Source of the DNA: VFMC01 sp040380855
GTDB taxonomy: Bacteria; Actinomycetota; Acidimicrobiia; Acidimicrobiales; Ilumatobacteraceae
DNA length: 64,000 nucleotides
Assembly (NCBI GenBank): GCA_040380855.1
Contig: JBEIIG010000012.1
Span: forward strand, 1-64,000
Direction: 5' to 3'
Shown in pieces: positions 39,401 through 46,665 of this stretch. The notes under the pieces were generated by a model. It was not told the DNA's origin, did no database searches, and was given only the letters and a program-made list of their open reading frames with translations. The position numbers and the translations under genes were made by a program. Numbering within the stretch: position 1 is the first letter of the stretch; each line of letters begins with the position of its first letter.

Positions 39401-40648
39401 GTGACCTCGGCGCCTCACCCGGAACCGCAACGGTCGTCGACGATGCGCGTGCAAGTCGACCGGTTGGTCGCCGGCGGCGAGGGCTTGGCCCGTCTCGACG
39501 ACGGACGGGTCGTGTTCGTCGCCGGCGCGCTCCCGGGCGAGATCGTCGACGCGGTGGTGGTGCAGGCCAAACGCGATTACGTGAAGGCCCGTATCGGCAC
39601 GGTGGTGGAGGCGTCGCCCCACCGGCTCGTCGCGCCGTGCCCGGCGCTGGCTCGCGGCTGCGGCGGCTGCGACTGGCAGCACATCGAACCGACGGCGCAG
39701 TTGGCCTGGAAGGTGGAGGTGGTGCGCGACGCGCTGCGACGCACGGCGCGCCTGCCCGACGCCGTGGTCGTCGCCGGGGGTGCCGTACCGGCGTGGGGGT
39801 ATCGCACGTCGATGCGCTTCGCCCTCGACCGGTCGGGCCGACCGGCGTTGCGCCGGGCGCGCAGCGCCGATCTCGTCGCGCTCGACGACTGCCCGGTGGC
39901 ACACCCGTCACTGGCCCGATTGCTCGACGGACTGCGCATCGTCGGGGCCGACGAGGTGTCGCTGCGGGTCAGTGCGGCCACCGATGAGGCGAGCGCCTGG
40001 TGGGAGCCGATCGATCGTGTGGCTGCAGGACTTCCCGCCTGGGTGGGGCGTGGTCCGACGGCGGTGATCAGCGAGGTGGTCGACGGTGTGTCGCTGCGGG
40101 TCAGCGCCCCGTCGTTCTTCCAGAGCGGGCCGGCGGCAGCACAGTTGGTGGTCGACACCGTTCGTGCCGTCGCGCCCGAGCTCGCCCGCGCCCGCCACGT
40201 GGTCGACGCCTACGGAGGGGTGGGGCTGTTCGCCGCCACTGCTGCCGCTGGTGCGGAACGGGTCACCCTCGTCGAGGGCTCGGCCAGCGCGTGCGGCGAT
40301 GCGCGCCACAACCTGGCCGGTCGGCCCGCCACGATCGTCGAATCGGCGGTCGAGCGATGGACACCCCGGCGTGCCGATGTGGTGATCGCCGACCCGGCAC
40401 GCACCGGTCTCGGCGCTGCTGCCGTCGATGTCGTCGCTGCCTGCGGCGCCGGCGTGTTGGTGCTGGTGAGTTGCGATCCGGCTGCGCTGGCACGCGACAC
40501 GGTCCTGCTGGGGGCGCGGGGCTATCGGCATGCGGCGACGACAGTGCTCGACCTGTTCCCGCACACCCATCATGTCGAGGCGGTCACCCGGTTCGAATTC
40601 GCCGACCGATCGACTTTTTCGTCATCCGGGCAGGGTTCGGCTCCGTAG
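39401..40648 (+). CDS. Class I SAM-dependent RNA (uracil-C5) methyltransferase, RlmD/TrmA type
   Basis: 415 aa from GTG 39401. An N-terminal TRAM domain (VDRLVAGGEGLARLDDGRVVF, GEIVDAVVV), iron-sulfur cysteines CPALARGCGGCDWQH plus LDDCPVAHP, then the methyltransferase domain with DAYGGVGLFAATAAAG, DPARTGLG, the catalytic Cys in LVSCDPAALARD near 355, and the proton-abstracting Glu in THHVEAV. It methylates U in tRNA or rRNA; which site (m5U54, 747 or 1939) cannot be told. TACCCT lies 6 nt upstream. Confidence 0.92.
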   Translation: MTSAPHPEPQRSSTMRVQVDRLVAGGEGLARLDDGRVVFVAGALPGEIVDAVVVQAKRDYVKARIGTVVEASPHRLVAPCPALARGCGGCDWQHIEPTAQLAWKVEVVRDALRRTARLPDAVVVAGGAVPAWGYRTSMRFALDRSGRPALRRARSADLVALDDCPVAHPSLARLLDGLRIVGADEVSLRVSAATDEASAWWEPIDRVAAGLPAWVGRGPTAVISEVVDGVSLRVSAPSFFQSGPAAAQLVVDTVRAVAPELARARHVVDAYGGVGLFAATAAAGAERVTLVEGSASACGDARHNLAGRPATIVESAVERWTPRRADVVIADPARTGLGAAAVDVVAACGAGVLVLVSCDPAALARDTVLLGARGYRHAATTVLDLFPHTHHVEAVTRFEFADRSTFSSSGQGSAP

Positions 40649-40673
40649 AACCGTCGTGCGCGATGATCACTCC

Positions 40674-41234
40674 ATGATGTCTGACGCTGGGCTCGTACTG
40701 GCTCTGGCTCGATATCAGCACGATGCTCTCGCCGAGGTGTACCGCAGGCACGGCGGCGCGGTGTTCGGTCTCGCCCGGCGGTTGCTGGGCGATCCGGCCA
40801 AAGCCGAAGAGATCGTGCAAGACGTGCTCCTCCGGCTGTGGAACCAGCCCGAACGCTTCGACCCCGAGCGGGGCACGTTGCGCAGCTACCTGCTCTCGCA
40901 GGCCCACAGCCGAGCGGTCGACGTGCTGCGTTCCGACACGTCGCGACGCCAGCGCGAAGAGCGCGACGCCCGCCGCACCGCCGAGGCGGGCTACGACGTC
41001 GACCACGAGGTGTGGGACATGACGATGGCCGACCAGGTACGGCGAGCGCTCCAGAAGCTCCATCCGTACGAGCGCACGGCAGTCGAGTTGGCGTACTTCG
41101 GTGGCCGCACCTACCGCGAGGTGGCAGCCGAACTGGGTGAGGCGGAGGGCACGGTGAAGAGCCGAATCCGCTCGGGTCTGAAACGGTTGCGCGTCGAATT
41201 GGTGGCGCTCGGAGTGACGGTGGTGGACGCATGA
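40674..41234 (+). CDS. ECF-family RNA polymerase sigma factor
   Basis: 186 aa from ATG 40674 (or 40677). Region 2: VYRRHGGAVFGLARRLLGDPAKAEEIVQDVLLRLW; region 4: LHPYERTAVELAYFGGRTYREVAAELGEAEGTVKSRIR. It resembles the SigK-type group. The stop overlaps the ATG of the anti-sigma gene (ATGA), the usual layout for co-regulated pairs. Autoregulation is likely for the family, but I do not see a clear ECF -35 upstream. Confidence 0.93.
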   Translation: MMSDAGLVLALARYQHDALAEVYRRHGGAVFGLARRLLGDPAKAEEIVQDVLLRLWNQPERFDPERGTLRSYLLSQAHSRAVDVLRSDTSRRQREERDARRTAEAGYDVDHEVWDMTMADQVRRALQKLHPYERTAVELAYFGGRTYREVAAELGEAEGTVKSRIRSGLKRLRVELVALGVTVVDA

Positions 41235-41962
41235 GTGCAGAACAACACGATCTCGACGAGCTGCTCGGCGCCTATGCGCTCGACGCCGTGTCCGACGACG
41301 AACGTCGGGCCGTCGACGAATACCTGCTCGTCAACCCGCGGGCCCGTCAGGAAGTGGCGGAACACCGCGACGTGGCGGCGCTGCTGGCATGGAGCGGAAC
41401 GGCCGCGCCCGACGGCCTGTGGGACCGTATCGCCGCCCAACTCGACGAGCCCGCTCCCGAACTCCGGATGCCGCTGGCTCCGGTCACCTCCATCGATCGT
41501 GCGCCGAAGCGGCGCTGGTTGCGCAGCGCGGGCTCGTGGACCCTCGCTACTGCCGCCGCAGCAGTGGTGGCGGTGCTCGTGGCCACTGCGGTCATCAGCG
41601 ATCGCAGCGACGAGTCGCCGTTGGCTGCTGCGGTGGCAGCTGCCCGCGAAGACCGCGACTCGCTGGTGGCGTCGCTGCGTTCGGCCGACGGCATCGTGGT
41701 GGGTGAGGCCATCGTCGACCAGGACGGTCACGGCTACCTCGTCGCCACGTCGCTGCCTGCGTTGCCCGACGACCGCACCTATCAGTTGTGGGGTGTCATC
41801 GGCGACCGGGTGATCTCGCTCGGAGTCCTCGGTGCAGCACCCGAGATCGAGCCCTTCAGTGTCGACGCCCCGGTGTCGCAGGTGGTGATCACCAACGAGG
41901 TGGCCGGTGGCGTGGTGTCGGACGGCAACCCCGAGGGTGCCTACGCCGGCGAACTCGGCTGA
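41231..41962 (+). CDS. Anti-sigma factor, RskA-like
   Basis: 243 aa. The N-terminal anti-sigma domain has LDELLGAYALDAVSDDERRAVDEYL (no Cys/His zinc motif, as in RskA), one membrane helix near 99-121 (LATAAAAVVAVLVATAVI), and an extracytoplasmic RskA C-terminal domain (SADGIVVGEAIVDQDGHGYLVA, LPALPDDRTYQLWGVIGD). It would hold the upstream ECF sigma factor at the membrane until proteolysis. Translationally coupled to it. Confidence 0.9.
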   Translation: MSAEQHDLDELLGAYALDAVSDDERRAVDEYLLVNPRARQEVAEHRDVAALLAWSGTAAPDGLWDRIAAQLDEPAPELRMPLAPVTSIDRAPKRRWLRSAGSWTLATAAAAVVAVLVATAVISDRSDESPLAAAVAAAREDRDSLVASLRSADGIVVGEAIVDQDGHGYLVATSLPALPDDRTYQLWGVIGDRVISLGVLGAAPEIEPFSVDAPVSQVVITNEVAGGVVSDGNPEGAYAGELG

Positions 41963-41975
41963 TGGGCGGGCGCTG

Positions 41976-42578
41976 CTAGCGCAACGACCGGAGATGGCGC
42001 TCGACGCGGTCGAGGAATCGATCGCACTGCTCGGGCGTGGCACGGTCGACCGCGTACATGGCCAGCCAGTCGGTGCGGCACCAGTGGTTGCACAGTGCCC
42101 GCAGCGACCGCGTGACGGTGCGCTTGCCCGGCTCGCCCTGTACGGCGTTGACGAGCTTCGACGACCCATGGGTGGTGACCACGACGATGCGCTTCACGTT
42201 GTGCAGCAGGGCGGTGATGCGGTTCTTGCCCGCGGGGAGTTCGTAGACCACGCCCGTCACCCAGACCCGATCGAACCAGCCCTTCAGCATCGCCGGTTGC
42301 CCGCCCCACCAGGTGGGGTAGACCAACACCAGGGTGTCGCACCAGGTGAGGTTGTCGATGTAGCCGGCCAGCGACGGGCGCACCTCGGGGTGCTCGCGGT
42401 GGTCGACCAGTTGGTTGGTCTTCTCGTCGAGGCTGAGGGCGGGCTCGAAGCCGTCGGCGTAGAGATCGCTCATCCGCACCGAGTGTGCACCGCGCTCGAG
42501 CCCGCGCAGCACGCGGTCGAGTGCCGCCCCGGCCAGCGAGTCGTGGTGGGGATGGCAGAACACGACGTAGGCGTTCAC
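41976..42578 (-). CDS. Flavodoxin-fold NAD(P)H dehydrogenase (quinone), copy 2
   Basis: 200 aa from GTG 42578, which overlaps the stop of the upstream paralogue (GTGA). Flavodoxin-like KefF/MdaB/NQO family: VVFCHPHHDSLAGAALDRVL (phosphate loop), LVLVYPTWWGGQPAMLKGWFDRV and VVTTHGSSKLVNA. FMN or FAD binding is expected; it probably reduces quinones. Cys residues in NHWCRTDWLAMYAV are shared in place with the partner. Coupled translation suggests a heterodimer or related substrates. Confidence 0.88.
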   Translation of the reverse strand: MNAYVVFCHPHHDSLAGAALDRVLRGLERGAHSVRMSDLYADGFEPALSLDEKTNQLVDHREHPEVRPSLAGYIDNLTWCDTLVLVYPTWWGGQPAMLKGWFDRVWVTGVVYELPAGKNRITALLHNVKRIVVVTTHGSSKLVNAVQGEPGKRTVTRSLRALCNHWCRTDWLAMYAVDRATPEQCDRFLDRVERHLRSLR

Positions 42579-43162
42579 AGCGACTCCATCGTCTGGGCGA
42601 TCTTGCGCAGGAAGGCGCCGCAGCGTTCCGGTCCGGCGGTGTCCATCCGGTACATCGCCAACCAGGTGCTGCGCGTGAGCAGGCCGGTGCTCAGTCGCAC
42701 CGTGCGCACCAGGGTGCGTCGCCCGTTGTCGTTGATGGCCTTCACATATGCCCAGCGCGACCCGTAGGTGGAGATGCCGATGATCCGCTTCACGTTGGTG
42801 AGGTTCGGCTGCACACGGTGGTCGTCGTCGAATCGGAACGCCACACCGGGCACCATCACCCGGTCGACCCAGCCTTTCAGCATGGCCGGGAGTCCGGCCC
42901 ACCAGGTGGGGTAGACGAACACCAGCAGATCGGCACTGCGGATGTCGGCGACGTGGGTGGCCACCAGGTCGTCGAGTACCGGTTGGTCGCCGTGATAAGC
43001 GCGACGCTCGTCGGCCGACATCGCAGCGCGGAAGCCCTCGGCATAGAGGTCGTGGACCACCACGTCGTGGCCGCGTGCCTGCAACGACGAGGCGGCGGTG
43101 GCAGCTGCTGCGTGGCTGAGGCTCTCCGGGTTCGGGTTGGCCAGGATGACGACGGCACGCAT
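42575..43162 (-). CDS. Flavodoxin-fold NAD(P)H dehydrogenase (quinone), copy 1
   Basis: 195 aa. RAVVILANPNPESLSHAAAATA (phosphate loop), LVFVYPTWWAGLPAMLKGWVDRVMVPG and IGISTYGSRWAYVKAINDNGR match the same NAD(P)H:quinone oxidoreductase family as the gene below, clearly a tandem duplication. ATG 43162 follows TAGCGT (complement of 43170-43175) by 7 nt. First gene of the two-gene unit. Confidence 0.88.
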   Translation of the reverse strand: MRAVVILANPNPESLSHAAAATAASSLQARGHDVVVHDLYAEGFRAAMSADERRAYHGDQPVLDDLVATHVADIRSADLLVFVYPTWWAGLPAMLKGWVDRVMVPGVAFRFDDDHRVQPNLTNVKRIIGISTYGSRWAYVKAINDNGRRTLVRTVRLSTGLLTRSTWLAMYRMDTAGPERCGAFLRKIAQTMESL

Positions 43163-43263
43163 CACGGCGACGCTAGTGCGCCGTTGGTGCATCGGTGGCA
43201 CTCCAGGTGCCGTCACCGTCACCGATGCCTCGATCGCCGGCGCACCCGTTCTACGATCCACCC

Positions 43264-44457
43264 GTGCAGGCACCATCGACCGATCCTCAGGTGGCGCCGG
43301 CTGCGTCGGCCCCCTCGATGGCGGGATACCTCTCGACGTTCATCGTCCTCGGGGTACTGCTCAGCATCGGCGGCCCGGCGCTGTCGTGGTTGCGCGAGAC
43401 CACCGGCGTGGGAATCGCCGCGAGCGGCCTGGTGCTGAGCGGAGGATCGATCGGGTACATCATCGCCTCGTTCGCTGCGGGTCGACCGTTCGACCGCGGC
43501 GGCGGGCACCGGTTGCTGTTCGGCGCGTTCGTCGTCGGCATCGCCGCCGTGGTGGTGGCGGGGTGGGTGTCGTCGTTCGCGCTCGTCGTGGTGATGTTCG
43601 CCCTCATCGGCGCGGCCGGCGGAGTGCTCGACGTGGGCGGCAACACCCTCGTGGTGTGGAGCCAACCGTCGGCCAACGTGGGGTCGGCGCTGAACGCGCT
43701 GCACCTGTGCTTCGGCATCGGGGCGCTCGTCACTCCCTTGCTCGTCGCCCGGTCGATCGCCTGGAGCGACAGCCTGGTGTGGGTCGCGGCTGTCGTCGCC
43801 CTGGGGTCCGTCGCAGTGGTGGTGCTCCTCCGCGGTACCGCGGTGCCCGAGCGGCGGGCCACGGCGATCGACACGACGGGTGCCGAGTTGTCGGCGGTTC
43901 CGCTGGTGCTCGTGTGCGTCTTCTACTTCCTCTACGTCGGCAGCGAGGTGATGTTCCTCGGATGGGCACCCACCTTCGCCGAGGTGGAGGAACTCGGCGG
44001 CGTGAACGGCCCCGGCCTGTTCGCCACGATGTTCCTGGCCGGGTTCACCCTCGGACGGGTGCTCGGCATCGTGTTGGCGCGCCGACTGTCACTCGTCGCC
44101 CTCGTGCTCGGATCGTGCGTGCTGTCGGTGGTGGCTGCGCTGCTGCTCGTGATGGCGGACGGATCGGGGGTCGTCGTGTGGTCGTCGTGCGGCCTGCTGG
44201 GGGCGGCCCTCGGGCCGCAGTACCCGACGATGATGGCGTTCGCCGATCAGCGGCTGCGCCTGTCAGGTGCCGCCACGTCGCGCATGGTGGCGGCCTCGGG
44301 TGTGGGTGGGCTGTTGCTCCACCTGCTCACCGGTTGGCTGCTCGACCGCAACGGCGGCCAGGCGTTGCCGTGGATGACGCTGGTGTGTCTGCTGGCCACC
44401 ACGGCGGTGGCGGTGGCGGTGGTGGTCGTGGTGGGCCGGTTGGCACACGATCACTGA
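43264..44457 (+). CDS. Major facilitator superfamily transporter
   Basis: 397 aa, about twelve membrane helices. MFS signals: the loop 2-3 motif GRPFDRGGGHRLL, a second-half GWLLDRNGGQALP, and LGPQYPTMMAFAD. The pattern with a pseudo-repeat and GWAPTFAEVE resembles sugar/FucP-like or drug transporters; the substrate is unknown. GTG 43264 follows TACGAT (43252-43257) by 6 nt. The tail overlaps the convergent acetyltransferase gene by 7 bp. Confidence 0.88.
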   Translation: MQAPSTDPQVAPAASAPSMAGYLSTFIVLGVLLSIGGPALSWLRETTGVGIAASGLVLSGGSIGYIIASFAAGRPFDRGGGHRLLFGAFVVGIAAVVVAGWVSSFALVVVMFALIGAAGGVLDVGGNTLVVWSQPSANVGSALNALHLCFGIGALVTPLLVARSIAWSDSLVWVAAVVALGSVAVVVLLRGTAVPERRATAIDTTGAELSAVPLVLVCVFYFLYVGSEVMFLGWAPTFAEVEELGGVNGPGLFATMFLAGFTLGRVLGIVLARRLSLVALVLGSCVLSVVAALLLVMADGSGVVVWSSCGLLGAALGPQYPTMMAFADQRLRLSGAATSRMVAASGVGGLLLHLLTGWLLDRNGGQALPWMTLVCLLATTAVAVAVVVVVGRLAHDH

Positions 44458-45092
44458 GCGTTGCTGATCGGAGTGCCACCCGAGGCGAGCCGTGCGACCA
44501 ACTCGTCGCGCACTGCCGGCCAGTCATCGCCGACGATCGAGTAGACGGCAGTGTCGCGTGGGCCACCGACCGCGACGGCGTGGCCCGCTGCCGGGCGGTG
44601 GCACCGCAGGACACCCTCGAACACGGCCCCCAGCCGCTCGATGGCCACACGGCTGCGCTCGTTGCGGGCATCGGTGCAGATGGCCACGCGGTGCACCTGC
44701 CACACGTCGAACGCATGGGTGAGCAACAGCAACTTGGCCTCGGTGTTCACGGCGCTGCGCTGCACGTCGGCGCTCAACCAGGTGCCGCCGATCTCCACCT
44801 CGTCGGGGGTGGTGCGCCCGCTCCACCAGCGCAGGTCGAGATACCGAGTGCACCCCACCACGGTGCCGCTCGCGAGGTGCCGCTGCACGAACGGCACTGC
44901 GGTGTCGTCGTCGGCCGCCGCGAGGAGCGATGCGATGTAGCGCTCCATGGCCGCCTCGTCGGCGGGGACGAGGGTGTAGCCGAACGACGATCGGTCGATG
45001 TCGGCCGCTGCGGTCAACTCGGCGCAGTGCCGGTGCTGGAGCGGTTCGAGGGCCACGTGGCGCCCGGTGAGCGTGAACGGTTCGAGCCGCAT
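44451..45092 (-). CDS. GNAT-family N-acetyltransferase, RimJ/RimL-like
   Basis: 213 aa from ATG 45092 (TTG 45101 is possible: TACTTG lies 6 nt before it). RLEPFTLTGRHVALEPLQ at the start and VGCTRYLDLRWW, VEIGGTWLSADVQRSAVNTEAKLLLL and VHRVAICTDARNERSRVAIERLGAVFEG match the RimJ/RimL ribosomal-protein acetyltransferase branch; many relatives acetylate other small molecules. Thirty-two bp from the divergent quinone reductase start. Confidence 0.85.
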   Translation of the reverse strand: MRLEPFTLTGRHVALEPLQHRHCAELTAAADIDRSSFGYTLVPADEAAMERYIASLLAAADDDTAVPFVQRHLASGTVVGCTRYLDLRWWSGRTTPDEVEIGGTWLSADVQRSAVNTEAKLLLLTHAFDVWQVHRVAICTDARNERSRVAIERLGAVFEGVLRCHRPAAGHAVAVGGPRDTAVYSIVGDDWPAVRDELVARLASGGTPISNAQ

Positions 45093-45124
45093 CGCCCGCA
45101 AGCATGCCAAGTACGGTTGCGTTC

Positions 45125-46120
45125 ATGCGTGTCGTTTCCTGTTCTGCGTTCGGACCGCTCGACCAACTCACCGTCGACGAGCGGCCGGCGCCCCCGTGCG
45201 GCGACCGCGACGTGCGCATCGCCGTCACGGCGGCGGGTGTGAACTTCGTCGACGGCCTGATCGTGCAGGGGCTCTACCAGATCAAGCCACCGACGCCGTT
45301 CACACCGGGGAACGAAGTGGCCGGCAGGGTGACCGAGGTCGGTGCCGCGGTGTCGGGGTTCGCGGTGGGCGACCGGGTGTTCGCCAACGTCGGCTTCGGA
45401 GGCTTCGCCAGCGAGGTGGTGATCGATGCCCGCCGGGTGATGCGCACACCCGACGCGCTCACCGACGGCCAGGCGGCCACGTTCACCCAGAGCTACATGA
45501 CGGCCTGGTTCGCGCTGCACCACCGGGCCCGCGCCCAGGCCGGGCAGTGGTTGCTCGTGCTCGGCGCCGGTGGCGGCGTAGGCCTCGCAGCCGTCGACGT
45601 GGCCACCGCCATGGGCGTGCACGTCATCGCTGCGGCCTCGAGTGCCGACAAGCGTGCCATCGCCACCGCGCACGGCGCGGTCGCCACCGTCGACACCAGC
45701 CACGACGATCTGAAGTTGCGCACCCGCGAACTGCTGGCCGGCCTGAGTGGCGATGCGCCCGTCGACGGTGTCGACCTGGTGTACGACCCGGTGGGCGGGT
45801 CGCTGGCCGAAGAAGCGCTGCGCACGCTGCGCGACGACGGGCAGTTCCTGGTGATCGGGTTCGCCTCGGGGGCCATCCCGCAACTGCCGGCGAACCATGT
45901 GCTGTTGCGCAACCGGCGCGTCACCGGGGTCGACTGGGGCGGATGGGTCGCCCGCCACCAGGCCGAGAACGCAGCGATGCTGGCCGATGTGGTGGCAGCG
46001 ATCGAGCGGGGCGAGTTGCACCCGGTCGAGCCGGTGGCCTATCCGTTCGACGAGGCAGCGCGGGCGCTCGCCGATCAGTTGCAGCGCCGAGTGGTCGGCA
46101 AGACGGTGCTCACGCCATGA
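45125..46120 (+). CDS. NADPH:quinone oxidoreductase, zinc-independent MDR family
   Basis: 331 aa. Medium-chain dehydrogenase fold without the catalytic zinc: VTAAGVNFVDGLIVQGLY, FTPGNEVAGRVTEVGAAV, the Rossmann motif VLGAGGGVGLAAVDVA, and YDPVGGSLAEEALR. Related to Qor; it reduces quinones or enones with NADPH. ATG 45125 follows TACGGT (45112-45117) by 7 nt. Its TGA overlaps the phosphatase ATG (ATGA). Confidence 0.9.
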   Translation: MRVVSCSAFGPLDQLTVDERPAPPCGDRDVRIAVTAAGVNFVDGLIVQGLYQIKPPTPFTPGNEVAGRVTEVGAAVSGFAVGDRVFANVGFGGFASEVVIDARRVMRTPDALTDGQAATFTQSYMTAWFALHHRARAQAGQWLLVLGAGGGVGLAAVDVATAMGVHVIAAASSADKRAIATAHGAVATVDTSHDDLKLRTRELLAGLSGDAPVDGVDLVYDPVGGSLAEEALRTLRDDGQFLVIGFASGAIPQLPANHVLLRNRRVTGVDWGGWVARHQAENAAMLADVVAAIERGELHPVEPVAYPFDEAARALADQLQRRVVGKTVLTP

Positions 46121-46665
46121 GTCCACCGCCGTCGGGCTGGCCGCAGGGCCGTGCCGTCGATGGTGGGCTCGACGAGGTGCCGGTGCCCGGGGTGTCCGGG
46201 CGGTTGTGGTTGTGCGGCAAACACGCCATCGGGCCCGACCCCGACCGGCTGGTCGCGCGGGTCGGGGCCACGTTCGTGGTGTGCCTCACCGAGCGCCACG
46301 AACTGATCGATCGGTATCCGCACTACGTCGCGTGGCTGTCGTCGCGCGCCCCACACGGCGCCTCCTGGGTGCCGATCCCCGACCTGAGCGCGCCGCCGCT
46401 GCCCGTGTTCGCCGACCTCGTGGCGGAGGTCGCCGGCCGCCTCGCTGCTGGCGCCACGGTGGTGGTGCACTGCGCTGCCGGCATCGGCCGCGCAGGCACC
46501 CTCGCCGTGGCGGTGCTGATGCATCAGGCGATGTCGCGCGACGACGCCTTGGCGCACGTGGCACGGCATCGCCCGATGGCGGGCCCCGAGGCCGGCGCGC
46601 AGCAGCGAGTGCTGGTCGAGTGGGAGGAGCGTCTGGGCGGGCTCAGAGCGGCGTCGCCGGACTGA
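46117..46665 (+). CDS. Dual-specificity-type protein phosphatase
   Basis: 182 aa. The cysteine-phosphatase signature HCAAGIGRAGT (HCx5R) is near 109-119; the general acid is probably the Asp in IPDLSAPP. N-terminal WLCGKHAIGPDPDRL and CLTERHELIDRYPHYVAWL resemble bacterial DSP-like enzymes. Substrates could be phosphoproteins or phosphoinositide-like. Coupled to the quinone reductase by ATGA. Confidence 0.85.
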   Translation: MSPPPSGWPQGRAVDGGLDEVPVPGVSGRLWLCGKHAIGPDPDRLVARVGATFVVCLTERHELIDRYPHYVAWLSSRAPHGASWVPIPDLSAPPLPVFADLVAEVAGRLAAGATVVVHCAAGIGRAGTLAVAVLMHQAMSRDDALAHVARHRPMAGPEAGAQQRVLVEWEERLGGLRAASPD

